A DNA stretch of 64,000 nucleotides, from positions 558,001 through 622,000 of the forward strand of contig NC_060979.1 in assembly GCF_910589235.1 (NCBI RefSeq). The letters are read 5' to 3'. Under the pieces are notes generated by a model that did no database searches, was not told where the DNA came from, and saw only the letters and a program-made list of their open reading frames with translations. Shown here piece by piece: positions 54,739-64,000 of the stretch. Position numbers and translations under genes: made by a program. The first letter of the stretch is position 1. Each line of letters begins with the position of its first letter. The stretch is from Vespa crabro (taxonomy: Eukaryota; Arthropoda; Insecta; Hymenoptera; Vespidae).

Positions 54739-55990
54739 GTAGTTAACAGAATACTAATCCTACATTCGGTAATCCTACTATCGGTAATCCTACTGTCGGT
54801 AATTCTACTGTCGGTAAACCTACCATCGGTAACCCTACTGTTGGTAAATCTGTTGTTGGTAAAGCCATAGCTAATAATCATATCCAAGAAATGTTAATAA
54901 TATCGATGATGGAGTATTAGTATTAGAAAGAAACATTATTGTTAAATAAGGCTCCGTTTAATTAACGAGTGAAAGAATATATGATAGTATAGAGTTAATA
55001 CATAAATAGGATAAAAGTAAATGGATAAGATTTAAAACATGGATTATTAAATGACTAACAATATACGTATGTATACAAACATATGAAAAACTAATTTAGC
55101 AAAAAATAATAGATGGGTAATGCTAAGAACCTTATATTACATAATTATTGAGACGGATATTACATAATACCTTTACGTATTCACAATGGAACAATTCATT
55201 ATAATAATTTAGTTAACAAAGATATAACATTGTAATTCCCAGATATGAAATAATAAAGGAAAAGCGACAAGTTCGAGACATTCTTATCGTGATTGACGAG
55301 CCTAAATACGGCGATAACCGCACCTGGGGGGCTAATAAATCCTGGAACTGCATCCGGGATATACGAACATAATCTCATTCCAGAGGATAAGTACTCTGAG
55401 AACTATATCCGGTGATAAGCGTCGACTTGCTGCTATCCTCAGAATATATAATGGAGTAATGCTCATACTGCATCACGCCACATTTGTGCACGGGCAGTGC
55501 CCTCGCGCGAAGGCGGCAAGTTTAAGTGGCGCATATGAGCAGCAACACCAACTGGGACTCGACCGAGTTGGAGAGCAGCGACGCGGAAACCAGTCTTCGT
55601 CCATCGCTCAACTCGTTCAGCCACAAGCTCTTAGCCTCGCGCTTAAGAATTGTGTAAGTTAATATATAATTTAACATTGTTCCTTTTTGAAAAGATAGGT
55701 CGGTTTTACTAAATACTCTAATTATACTATTCGATTCATAGTTAGTTACGCATTTCAAGCATGGATTTTAGTTAAGCGAGAATAAAAAGTTATCGCGCAG
55801 AGAATACATATATTTTTACTGTTTAATTCGATATAGATTCAAATTAGACATGAGTTAAAACAATAAATTAAACGCGAAATACGAGCAGCGTGTCTAAATT
55901 TAATTCAAAGATTAAACAAATTATTCTATAAAAACTGTATATTTAGTGTATTTTTAGTGCATTATTAAACAGTTATTGTTGAATTGTGTT
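54739..55990 (+). repeat. 3' LTR of E3
   Basis: This begins AGTTAACAGAATACTAATCC just after the env tail and ends near TTGTTGAATTGTGTTG. The E1 LTR matches it in reverse. It contains the 15-bp minisatellite at its start and about two and a half 46-bp repeats near 55,305-55,420. The AGTTA-type start resembles errantivirus LTRs. Beyond about 55,990 unrelated BEL-linked sequence begins. Confidence 0.82.
54752..54866 (+). repeat. 15-bp minisatellite at the start of the E3 LTR
   Basis: About seven copies of CGGTAATCCTACTAT-like units in a row. The period of 15 is clear over at least six units. Confidence 0.88.
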
Positions 55991-56155
55991 GCTACTTCTC
56001 ATTCCCTTCATCCACCATCGTTCTCCCCATCCGTACATCTAAGGAATTAGCAGGTCTATGAATTAAATCTATATAGAGGAGAGAATTTCTGTCCAGGATA
56101 TAGGTACCTCGAACTAACGTCAACACGCTAATATCCTTCATTGTCCTTGGAAATC

Positions 56156-57200
56156 ATGGCAGCAACGGTAAGTCAGAACCGATATAGTGGCTATAGTATA
56201 CATCGGGTGAGCGGACGTTTTCCACGCAGCAGCCATTCTTCCAGAAGCAGAAATTTATTTACTCTCAATCCCGAGTCTTTGTACCTCAAATGAGAGGAGA
56301 CTGCGAGGTTGGAGTAGAAGATTTAGTCCTTGACATGACCGTATTAGCAGCTCACGATTAAATTCTTTTTTTGTGTTTTCTCCCATCCGATGCGTAACAC
56401 TTTCAGGCAAATAAAGATTCGGACAAATTGAAAATGAAAATCGAAAGCCTGAAGGAGGTCTTCTATAATTACTCCGAAGATCAAAAGAAACTTTTAAGTT
56501 TAATCCCCGATGCAGAATTGTATTTTAAAGAGAAATTTGATATCGGCGATAATTATCACGATACAGTATTTATCGCGAAAAAATTAGCGGACGAAGCGAT
56601 ATAATGGACGGCTACATTTATTCCATCAGAAACAGTATCTTCAACTCGATTATCACCTACTTATTCGAAAGATAATCGAACTGCAAATCTGCCACAAATC
56701 TTACTGCCTACTGTTAGCGGGCAGTGCAAGGAGTTGACAGCTTTCGCGAATCAGTTCAAGTCTGCCATACATGGCAATCGATCGTTAGACGACTCTAATA
56801 AATTAAACTATCTGAAGTCATGTTTAAAAAGTAAACCCACGTTAGTTATCGCATCAATAGATGTTACCTCTTCCAATTATGCACTCGCTTGGACAATACT
56901 TGATGAATATTATAATTTTCCACATCTGATAGTGGAGAAACATTTAATGGCGATTTGCGAATTGCCTAAATTGCAAAAGACATCATACAAAGGGTTAGCT
57001 TATCTCGTGAATACTGCACAGAAGAATTCCAGGTCAATTAGATCGTTGGGATAAGCGTCTTACAATATTCTCCTTGTCTATTTCTTATCTTTGCGTCTTG
57101 ACGAAGATACTCATGTGAGATGGAATGATGGATCCCGATCTAAAGGCACTCCCACCGAGGAGCAATTCTTCAAATATGTACATAAAAGCGTACATATGTA
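56156..57200 (+). pseudogene. gag: gag, BEL element
   Basis: The part at 56,404-56,600 reads SDKLKMKIESLKEVFYNYSE and LIPDAELYFKEKFDIGDNY, the usual N-terminal region of BEL gag, then a stop. A conserved gag stretch follows at 56,700-57,054: LTAFANQFKSAIHGNRSLDD, NKLNYLKSCLKSKPTLVI and LIVEKHLMAICELPKLQK. LDEDTHVRWND and TPTEEQFFKYVHKS follow up to 57,200. An ATG at 56,156 gives MAAT directly before a donor-like GTAAGT, and an acceptor-like TTTCAG precedes the main frame at about 56,404. A small intron is conceivable. Stops occur near 56,602 and 57,052. Confidence 0.86.
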
Positions 57201-58030
57201 GAAACGCGTTCCTACAAACGCGATCAAGGGTACATTCGGTTAATACGCAGAGTTAGGCTGCATCAGTTTCCAAAAATACTCCGATGACAAATAAGCAAGG
57301 GAACGTTTCCATTTTGTGAAATCCCCAATCGGGTTATCAACTTCGCGGAAAAGATCGTGAACCTCGCGTACATAATTAGCGAAAATTCTCCGCGACTGTA
57401 AAAAAGATTTGAGCGATTTTCGGAACAGGCCATCCTGTATACCGGTGTGCTATGCTGCTAGAAGCAACTATAGATCAACGCCGTAAACTCATCGTAGGCT
57501 AAGCTTTGTCAAAATTGCCTCCGTGCTAATGAGACCGCGAATAAATGCAAATATAGACCTTGTCGATTATATAAGCTTTCACATAACATATTTCTTCACA
57601 TTGAATCTAAAGATGTAGTTCCCGTATCATATAACAACGCAAGTCTAGCGAAGGCCGCGCATTATTACGTACTGTTATCCACAGCTGTAGTGCAAGTTAA
57701 GAACGGAAATCATACGCGCAATTGTCGAGTAATATTGGACACCTGATCGCAGTCATACTTTATATCGAAATAGATAGCCAATCAATTAAACATTCCGCAT
57801 AGACGTATAGATATTCCGGTCAACGGATTGCATGGGAACTGTAAAATTGCTGGCGATTCAGTTAGGGTGCACCTCAAATCATTGAAAACCAAATTCTCAG
57901 AGGAGATAAATTGTTTGGTACTACCATTATTTCATCAAGTCTTCCACTCGCGAGATGTAGATCGCAACCTGCTTTCCATTCCGCCGGCAATTAATTTAGC
58001 AAAACCACAATTTCACAAGAACTCAATTTA
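57201..58030 (+). pseudogene. zinc-cluster and protease region, BEL element
   Basis: Relics of the Cys/His-rich part include CKYRPCRLYKLSHNIFLH near 57,548-57,600. The protease follows: VVQVKNGNHTRNCRVILDT, a stop, then SQSYFISK, where D-T-x-S-Q-S is the BEL aspartic protease active site. RIDIPVNGLHGNCKIAGDS follows, and the open part at 57,828-58,031 reaches LVLPLFHQVFHSRDV. The Gly of the active-site triad is replaced by the stop near 57,746. The arm shared with 62,545-64,000 begins at 57,975 inside this protein only because the window ends there. Confidence 0.83.
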
Positions 58031-58640
58031 AGCAATTAGCGGAAGGAATAATAAGCACTAAGGGTCCACTGACAAATCTACGACCATTTGTTGATCCAGA
58101 CGATTTGATTCACATTGGAGATAGGCTGGCGCGCTCAGATTTGACTTGCCGTCGAAGGCAACCCATCATTCTGCCTCGGAACCATCATGTGACGACAATG
58201 ATCCTAAAACATGCACATCTAGTCGGATATCACTCCGGTGTTCAAGTGATACTATCAATCGTAAGAGAGCGCTACTGACCTATTGATGGTCAAAGAAACT
58301 TAAAGAACATTATACACACGTGCATGCCTTGAGGCCGATCATATCCATTGATGCATGGACACATCATGGGGGATTTACTACGGCATCGCATTTTCAACAA
58401 TAGACCTTTCTCAATCACTGACGTTAATTACTGTAGACCTTTATACATCAAGGAAAGGCGACATTGAAATTGCAACAGACTAAATTTATACGTGCAGTGC
58501 ATTTAGAATTGATGAGCGACTTATCGATTGAATTTTTCATCGCTTCATTGAAACGCAGGTGAAAATCATCCCACTGGGATTCTTTTTATGAAGGGGTTTT
58601 GGGAAGCAATAAGTTGTCCGAAATGCGTGAATGTAGTGAG
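58031..58640 (+). pseudogene. integrase, BEL element
   Basis: The N-terminal part reads FVDPDDLIHIGDRLARSDL, PIILPRNHHVTTMILKHAHL, VGYHSGVQVILSIVRERY and, after a stop, PIDGQRNLKNIIHTC. This is the BEL zinc-binding domain with its His and Cys residues. The core has HIMGDLLRHRIFNNRPFSIT, then DVNYCRPLYIKERRH, where Asn replaces the expected catalytic Asp of the VDY box. RAVHLELMSDLSIEFFIASL follows near 58,495-58,555. Stops are frequent. It directly adjoins the protease because RT and RNase H are deleted. Confidence 0.85.
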
Positions 58641-59224
58641 TCGGTGTCTCCGCGATCAGGCCAATAAATGGCACTTCATACCTCCTAGGTATCCACTCTT
58701 TGGAAAACCGTCATTAAGGCACTCAAAAGGGACATTGTACGTGTGATCGGTGAAAGCCTCTAGACGCAAGAAAGGCTACATATATACACCACTAAGATAG
58801 AGACTATTCTTAATTCTCACACGCACACTCCTATATCTATCGACCCCATTGACCTAATTCCTCTTATTCCAACTCATTTCCACATTGGAGGCTCACAAAT
58901 AAGCGTATCCAAAGCAGATTGAGCACAGGTACCGGCAGCACGTCCAGATGCTGATGAAGGATTTATGGAAGCGCTGGTGCAAGGAATAATTGCACGAGTT
59001 GACATTGAGGACGAAATGGCATCAAGTGGGAACAGACGACATCCGGATTAGAACTCTTGTACCAGTTAGACACGAGTGATAACGCACTACCAACCCAATG
59101 GGCGCTAGCATACATCGTCGATACACATCAGGCGAAGATGACGTCGTCCGCGTGGCCACGGTCCGAACGTTAATGGAAACATAATTGGAGCATCAAATGC
59201 CATCCTCTGTTTATCAATGAAGTT
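58641..59224 (+). pseudogene. integrase C-terminal part, BEL element
   Basis: Fragments in order are ADQANKWHFIPPRYPLFGKP (58,640-58,710), then DPIDLIPLIPTHFHIGGSQI (58,840-58,900). ALPTQWALAYIVDTHQ (near 59,085) and GEDDVVRVATVRTLMET (near 59,130-59,180) are the tail typical of BEL polyproteins. Stops and frameshifts separate them. The region is nearly identical in the inverted copy. Confidence 0.8.
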
Positions 59225-59430
59225 TAGATACGGACTTGTCTACCTTATGTTTAATTATTTGTTATTATCACAAATCTTTTGTCAAATAACGATACTACTA
59301 CAATAGTTGATAAATGCGGTAATAATTAGTTGTAAACTATTTACACGATACACATACACATTTAAACATACATTTCAGAGTATTTCCAACAGCAAGTTAT
59401 ATTATTTACTAGTCCTTGTTTTCGAACGTG

Positions 59431-60040
59431 ACCGTTGAAGGTGGCCGAAAAGTTGAAGCACACGTACGTCCCTCCATTGTTCACGGTAATTTCTCTTTAG
59501 GATCATATAACATCTTCGGAAACAGTTATCCGTGGGAACTTATCGACTATTAACTAAACAAAACCAATAGATAAAAGACACATGGCCACCCTTGTCTGGG
59601 CTTAGGCATTCTTAGTAAAGTATATGAATTTCGATAATATGTCGATCCAAACAGTAAATAAACAGTAAAAGTAGAAGCCTAGGCTCGATAAGCTAAGGGC
59701 TATCTGCGCCTAGTCTTGACAATATCTATTGACACCTTATAATCTTCAAGAGCATTAGAAAAAAGGGGCACACATGGAATGTGTTCTTAAAATTCCAACG
59801 AGCAATTCCCGACCAATGGACATTTATTTTTTCTCTTTCTATAGGTCAAACTCTGCCCTTTACTAATCTCATTCCAGTTTATGCGGATAGTTTAAAATAG
59901 GCCAAAAGACAGTTAAGTTACATCGTTCAGACTCACAATGTCTAAGTTTTCAAGCAATCAGTTCAACTAACTAGACATCTTACACGAAGCACATAAACAC
60001 AATAGTGTCAAGATATATTGTAAAAGTGAACTCCCGTAGG
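59431..60040. other. spacer between the BEL arm and R1 copy D
   Basis: No gene seen. Positions 59,719-59,850 repeat the flank of R1 copy C (24,557-24,688). Positions 59,851-60,035 are an extra block of about 185 bases absent from copy C, framed by TAGG at both sides, so a small insertion is possible. The part 59,431-59,718 is unassigned. Confidence 0.55.
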
Positions 60041-60480
60041 GTGGCTGCACCTATGCTACCTCGCCCATTAGGGCATATGATACGAAACCACCTAGTTGCA
60101 GCAGCCACCAAAGCCAAGTGACCGGACTAGGAAAAACCGATAACTCCCTCCGGCGGGGTAGTGTGAGCGGTTTTGCCACGACCAATATCCTCGCAGCAAC
60201 GAATCACCAGACTGATGCACGCTATGTCCACGGGGAACCACGGGATGCCCATTCACGATCCTTGGCACTCGTTCCGTAGGATGGGATGGGAATGGTAGGA
60301 TAGCAGGTATAAGGAGAGAGTTTGGTGGTAGAGAGAAAAAAAAAATTAGAGAGATGCATACGAGCGTCTCCGACCCTATCCTGTTCGAGAGTAGGTTAAC
60401 CTGAGTAGATTACAGACACCCACCCATATCAGCAAAACTCCGGCAATCCCAGCTGAACAGGATTCCTGAACTAATAACCC

Positions 60481-61445
60481 TTAATCAGGAAGGTTTCTTT
60501 GTAAAATTCCACGAAGAAGGAGAAGGCTTAGGCCGTGATGACAAGATGTCATGCTGCTTCTGTCCAATTCCTTTGACCGAGAATTTCTCTCGAAACAACT
60601 CTCTTGGGTTCGAAAATCAAACATTCTACGATGTGATGCGAAACCATGTCCTCTTCGCCACACTCGCATGTTCCATCCGTGATGAGATTCAGCGACATCA
60701 TCTTGGCCTTGAAAGCTTCGTGTAAAAAACTGAGAATTGAAGTAGTTAGGAGAGACGAAACGGGCACCCATCCTTTTATTGATGTCCGGGAAAAACTCGT
60801 ACGTTATCCTTCCTTTGCAGAAATTCTCCCATCTGGACTGCCAATACCCAAAGGTTTCCTCATCTACCTGTTCTACTATCGCGCGCTTTAGCTTCGTGCC
60901 TCAAGTTTTCGCGTTGTTATCTCGGTGCCTCTGTTTTTTTTAATGTCAAATCATCTGCGTTCGAGTAGCTTGAGGTCAATCGGGGGTTCCCCTGCTACCA
61001 TGCAGTGGTATTCAGTAGTGGTTGTGCGATACGCGGATGTGACCGAGATGAGGGCCGATCGTTGGATCGCGCTTAACATCTTATGGTTCCCTTCCATGCA
61101 GAGCTCAGATCATCCTGCTACAGCGTACGTAATCGTAAGGGTGAACGAGTCGCGATAAATCGCTCGGTGGGCGCAGTGACGAAGTACCTATTCCTTATCT
61201 GCTAATCTACCTAGCTTCGCGAACAAAGGACCGACCTTATCTTTCAGGTAACGGCAATGTGTGGTGACCCTCAATCCTTTGTCAAAGTGTATCCCGAAAT
61301 ATCTCACTGAATTACTGAATTTAATACTGTTGTTCCTTATTCTTATAGTGGGGGGCCTACTAGCTATGTCAGTTTTTTTCGCCGTATTCCGTTTACTATC
61401 CGGACGTTGTCCTTTCCTCCTACCTATGGGTTTCCTCTTCCAGCC
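60481..61445 (-). pseudogene. R1-type ORF2 C-terminal region with CCHC knuckle, copy D
   Basis: The knuckle is intact at 60,700-60,640: CECGEEDMVSHHIVEC. MGARFVSPNYFNSQFFTRSF lies upstream, and NSVRYFGIHFDKGLRVTTHC with YLKDKVGPLFAKLGRLA near 61,310-61,200. The last residues before the stop near 60,484 match the end of copy C. Several frame changes separate these parts. Confidence 0.85.
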
Positions 61446-61764
61446 AGTCGTACGTTGTCGAAGGCTCCCGAAATGTTGAATAACAACGCGATATGTCTCC
61501 GTTAGGAGGCAAAAACGATTCGATGCATCGACGATTGCGTCTTTTATGGAACATACCTGGACAAATCCAACTGTTTGCCCGAAATTTTTCCCGGTTCGAG
61601 GGAGATTTCGGAGAGGCGCAACTTCAGCAACCTGTTCAAAACCTTCCCTATGACAGAGAGAAGACATATCGGTCGGTAAGACTAAGTAGTCTTCCGTGTC
61701 CTTGTTGTCGCCCTTCAAGAGTATTCTTAAGAAATCCTCTTTCTAAATAGAAAGAAAAATACCC
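61446..61764 (-). pseudogene. reverse transcriptase relic, copy D (catalytic core deleted)
   Basis: On the minus strand the RT finger region (LCHREGFEQVAEVAPL frame, 61,718 down) reaches the position of LFNISGAF. It then joins, at about 61,448, sequence that lies after the YVDD box (WKRKPIGRRKGQRPD). Compared with copy C, about 385 bases (26,096-26,478) are missing, including both catalytic motifs. The result by chance is a 176-codon open frame across the deletion. It has no RT activity. Confidence 0.85.
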
Positions 61765-62496
61765 TATTGAAGGCATCCATTGAAAAGATCAACAAAATGT
61801 GTAGTGTTGGTATCGAATGCTTTCTTGAGCACATACACTTCGATAATATCCCGGAGCTTTTTCGTTTTTGAGGGGCCCTCAAGAGCTACCGCTTTCTTTT
61901 GGTTCGTTAATTCTGATGTCCACCATTGCTTGGACTTCCGATGAGCCTCTTTACGGGGCATAGATTCAGAGCATGCGGTTTGTAGGACACTTGTGAGCAC
62001 GTTGGATCCTCTCTCTACTTCTGAAGACGATCCTAAAGTGCTTCCCTCTAGCCTTGCCGCGGCGAGGGAGAGAATGCGCTCAGCAAACAGGTCCCAGTCG
62101 GCTCATCTGGTATTGAACCTTGGTTTCCCGCGTCCCGAGCACAAGCCCATCGACCCGACTAAGCCTTCGGTAGATGTACTGCGATATCTATGGAATTGTG
62201 GTCACTGGACGTTCAGCCTGTTCTGACCTTCCTTTGGCCAATAAGTCTACTCATGGATTCCAAAAGGAGGGTAGGTCGATGTATGAGGAACCTCTCGTCG
62301 TCCAAAAGGCGGATGGCTGCTTTACGTTATTTAAATCTTTCAATCCGGATGCCCGGATGAGGGCTTCTAGTTTCCAGCCTCTTTCGTCTGTGTCCTGAGA
62401 GAGATCGCACATTGGCGTCCAGTGATACTACTACTCTCTCCCCCCTTAGGACAAGAAGTACCGATTCCAAGTGCCTAAGGTGCTCCTCTATTTCGT
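61765..62496 (-). pseudogene. linker and endonuclease relic, copy D
   Basis: The linker at 62,000-61,764 is almost identical to copy C (SKQWWTSELTNQKKAVA, and the same jump to KKLRDIIEVYVLKKAFD). The endonuclease part lies between about 62,140 and 62,496, truncated upstream of the ERVV/DAN region. It retains about 60 bases (near 62,320-62,380) that copy C has lost. Truncation at 62,496 removes the catalytic Glu region. Confidence 0.8.
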
Positions 62497-62544
62497 TGTA
62501 TTATCAGAATTATACTATCACAAGTCAGTCATTATACTTTCAGT
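62497..62544. other. junction sequence between R1 copy D and the inverted arm
   Basis: 48 bases of unknown origin between the 5' truncation of copy D and the start of the inverted BEL arm. They match neither copy C nor the other side of the BEL arm at 59,431. Confidence 0.6.
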
Positions 62545-64000
62545 CACGTTCGAAAACAAGGACTAGTAAATAATATAACTTGCTGTTGGAAATACTCTGA
62601 AATGTATGTTTAAATGTGTATGTGTATCGTGTAAATAGTTTACAACTAATTATTACCGCATTTATCAACTATTGTAGTAGTATCGTTATTTGACAAAAGA
62701 TTTGTGATAATAACAAATAATTAAACATAAGGTAGACAAGTCCGTATCTAAACTTCATTGATAAACAGAGGATGGCATTTGATGCTCCAATTATGTTTCC
62801 ATTAACGTTCGGACCGTGGCCACGCGGACGACGTCATCTTCGCCTGATGTGTATCGACGATGTATGCTAGCGCCCATTGGGTTGGTAGTGCGTTATCACT
62901 CGTGTCTAACTGGTACAAGAGTTCTAATCCGGATGTCGTCTGTTCCCACTTGATGCCATTTCGTCCACAATGTCAACTCGTGCAATTATTCCTTGCACCA
63001 GCGCTTCCATAAATCCTTCATCAGCATCTGGACGTGCTGCCGGTACCTGTGCTCAATCTGCTTTGGATACGCTTATTTGTGAGCCTCCAATGTGGAAATG
63101 AGTTGGAATAAGAGGAATTAGGTCAATGGGGTCGATAGATATAGGAGTGTGCGTGTGAGAATTAAGAATAGTCTCTATCTTAGTGGTGTATATATGTAGC
63201 CTTTCTTGCGTCTAGAGGCTTTCACCGATCACACGCACAATGTCCCTTTTGAGTGCCTTAATGACGGTTTTCCAAAGAGTGGATACCTAGGAGGTATGAA
63301 GTGCCATTTATTGGCCTGATCGCGGAGACACCGACTCACTACATTCACGCATTTCGGACAACTTATTGCTTCCCAAAACCCCTTCATAAAAAGAATCCCA
63401 GTGGGATGATTTTCACCTGCGTTTCAATGAAGCGATGAAAAATTCAATCGATAAGTCGCTCATCAATTCTAAATGCACTGCACGTATAAATTTAGTCTGT
63501 TGCAATTTCAATGTCGCCTTTCCTTGATGTATAAAGGTCTACAGTAATTAACGTCAGTGATTGAGAAAGGTCTATTGTTGAAAATGCGATGCCGTAGTAA
63601 ATCCCCCATGATGTGTCCATGCATCAATGGATATGATCGGCCTCAAGGCATGCACGTGTGTATAATGTTCTTTAAGTTTCTTTGACCATCAATAGGTCAG
63701 TAGCGCTCTCTTACGATTGATAGTATCACTTGAACACCGGAGTGATATCCGACTAGATGTGCATGTTTTAGGATCATTGTCGTCACATGATGGTTCCGAG
63801 GCAGAATGATGGGTTGCCTTCGACGGCAAGTCAAATCTGAGCGCGCCAGCCTATCTCCAATGTGAATCAAATCGTCTGGATCAACAAATGGTCGTAGATT
63901 TGTCAGTGGACCCTTAGTGCTTATTATTCCTTCCGCTAATTGCTTAAATTGAGTTCTTGTGAAATTGTGGTTTTGCTAAATTAATTGCCGGCGGAATGGA
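62545..64000 (-). repeat. large inverted repeat, right arm (inverted BEL copy)
   Basis: The reverse complement of 57,975-59,430, with only isolated substitutions. It carries the BEL integrase, the protease-integrase fusion point that marks the RT deletion, and the start of the protease, all on the minus strand. It reaches the end of the window and must continue beyond. As a coding region it is a pseudogene with essentially the same stops as the left arm. Confidence 0.95.

Larger units (their letters stand above)
48849..55990 (+). mobile_element. E3: second E1-family Gypsy element with env
   Basis: A plus-strand copy of the E1 family: protease (start missing), RT, RNase H, linker, full-length integrase region, env and 3' LTR. 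It lacks gag and the 5' LTR because it begins abruptly in the protease beside R1b. It is highly similar to E1 (integrase N-terminal stretches differ at only a few residues) and retains segments deleted in E1. Many stops are scattered, so decay is more even than in E1. Confidence 0.9.
55991..59430 (+). mobile_element. BEL/Pao LTR retrotransposon, RT deleted
   Basis: Gag, protease and integrase of a BEL/Pao element in order on the plus strand. The reverse transcriptase and RNase H, expected between protease and integrase, are entirely absent: protease ends near 58,030 and integrase begins by about 58,040. No 5' LTR is recognised. The AT-rich tail 59,225-59,430 may be part of a 3' LTR. From 57,975 to 59,430 it is repeated in inverse orientation at 62,545-64,000 with the same deletion. 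Confidence 0.88.
57975..59430 (+). repeat. large inverted repeat, left arm
   Basis: Positions 57,975-59,430 pair with 64,000-62,545: both ends satisfy a coordinate sum of 121,975, so there is no net insertion or deletion. Only isolated substitutions were seen (for example near 59,007 and 58,740), so identity is above 99%. The inner ends diverge just after 59,430 and before 62,545. The arm probably extends left of 57,975, because its partner is cut by the window end. Confidence 0.95.
60041..62496 (-). mobile_element. R1-clade non-LTR retrotransposon, copy D (deleted)
   Basis: A reverse-strand copy closest to copy C. It has the 3' UTR (60,041-60,480), C-terminal region, linker and part of the endonuclease. 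It is 5'-truncated at about 62,496, and about 385 bases of RT are deleted near 61,448. Like copy C, it has lost the piece between the linker and the RT finger. It lies between the two arms of the inverted BEL repeat. Confidence 0.88.

Noticed and set aside
61188..61718. 176-codon open frame as a novel protein in R1 copy D
   Set aside because: It is a chance frame across the RT deletion, composed of frameshifted RT finger plus thumb sequence.

Overview
This window looks like repeat-dense heterochromatin from an arthropod, most likely an insect. A hymenopteran such as an ant or bee is my guess from the mix of element families, not something the sequence proves. There is no bacterial gene organisation, no rRNA or tRNA gene, and no confidently recognisable host gene. 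Nearly everything is satellite DNA or decayed retrotransposon.

Bases 1-24,545 are a composite satellite domain. A 68-bp satellite (satA here; each monomer ends in the palindrome CGACTAGTCG) and a pyrimidine-rich satellite of about 64 bp (satB; built around AAAGTAC) alternate with two decayed R1-clade non-LTR retrotransposons, copies A and B. The order satB, R1, satA occurs twice, about 7.1 kb apart, with the same boundaries, so it reads as an old higher-order repeat. A solo LTR (21,061-22,538) interrupts the last satA array, cleanly flanked by the 5-bp duplication GTGCA.

Bases 24,546-43,528 hold three elements, all on the minus strand. These are R1 copy C, then a Ty3/Gypsy element with an envelope gene (E1), then a second env-bearing Gypsy element (E2). 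E2 is the best preserved element in the window. E1 and E2 have related but distinct pol and env genes. Their LTRs differ at the ends but share core motifs. Short LTR/gag debris lies between them.

Bases 43,529-46,490 are AT-rich with no recognised gene. From 46,490 come a different R1-clade element (R1b, minus), a second E1-family copy (E3, plus) with its 3' LTR, and a BEL/Pao element (plus) that has lost its whole reverse transcriptase. The last 1,456 bases (62,545-64,000) are a nearly perfect inverted copy of BEL positions 57,975-59,430. The two arms flank R1 copy D (minus), which has lost its RT catalytic core.

No element here appears able to move by itself: every one carries stops, frameshifts, truncations or loss of catalytic residues. 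The interest lies in the architecture. This includes the satellite/R1 unit, the solo LTR insertion, the fresh inverted duplication, mosaic divergence and conflicting shared mutations among R1 copies, deletion-bearing copies that were duplicated afterwards, and two Gypsy families carrying the same unusual type of env. Boundaries are read by eye; most are good to tens of bases, except where exact junctions are stated.
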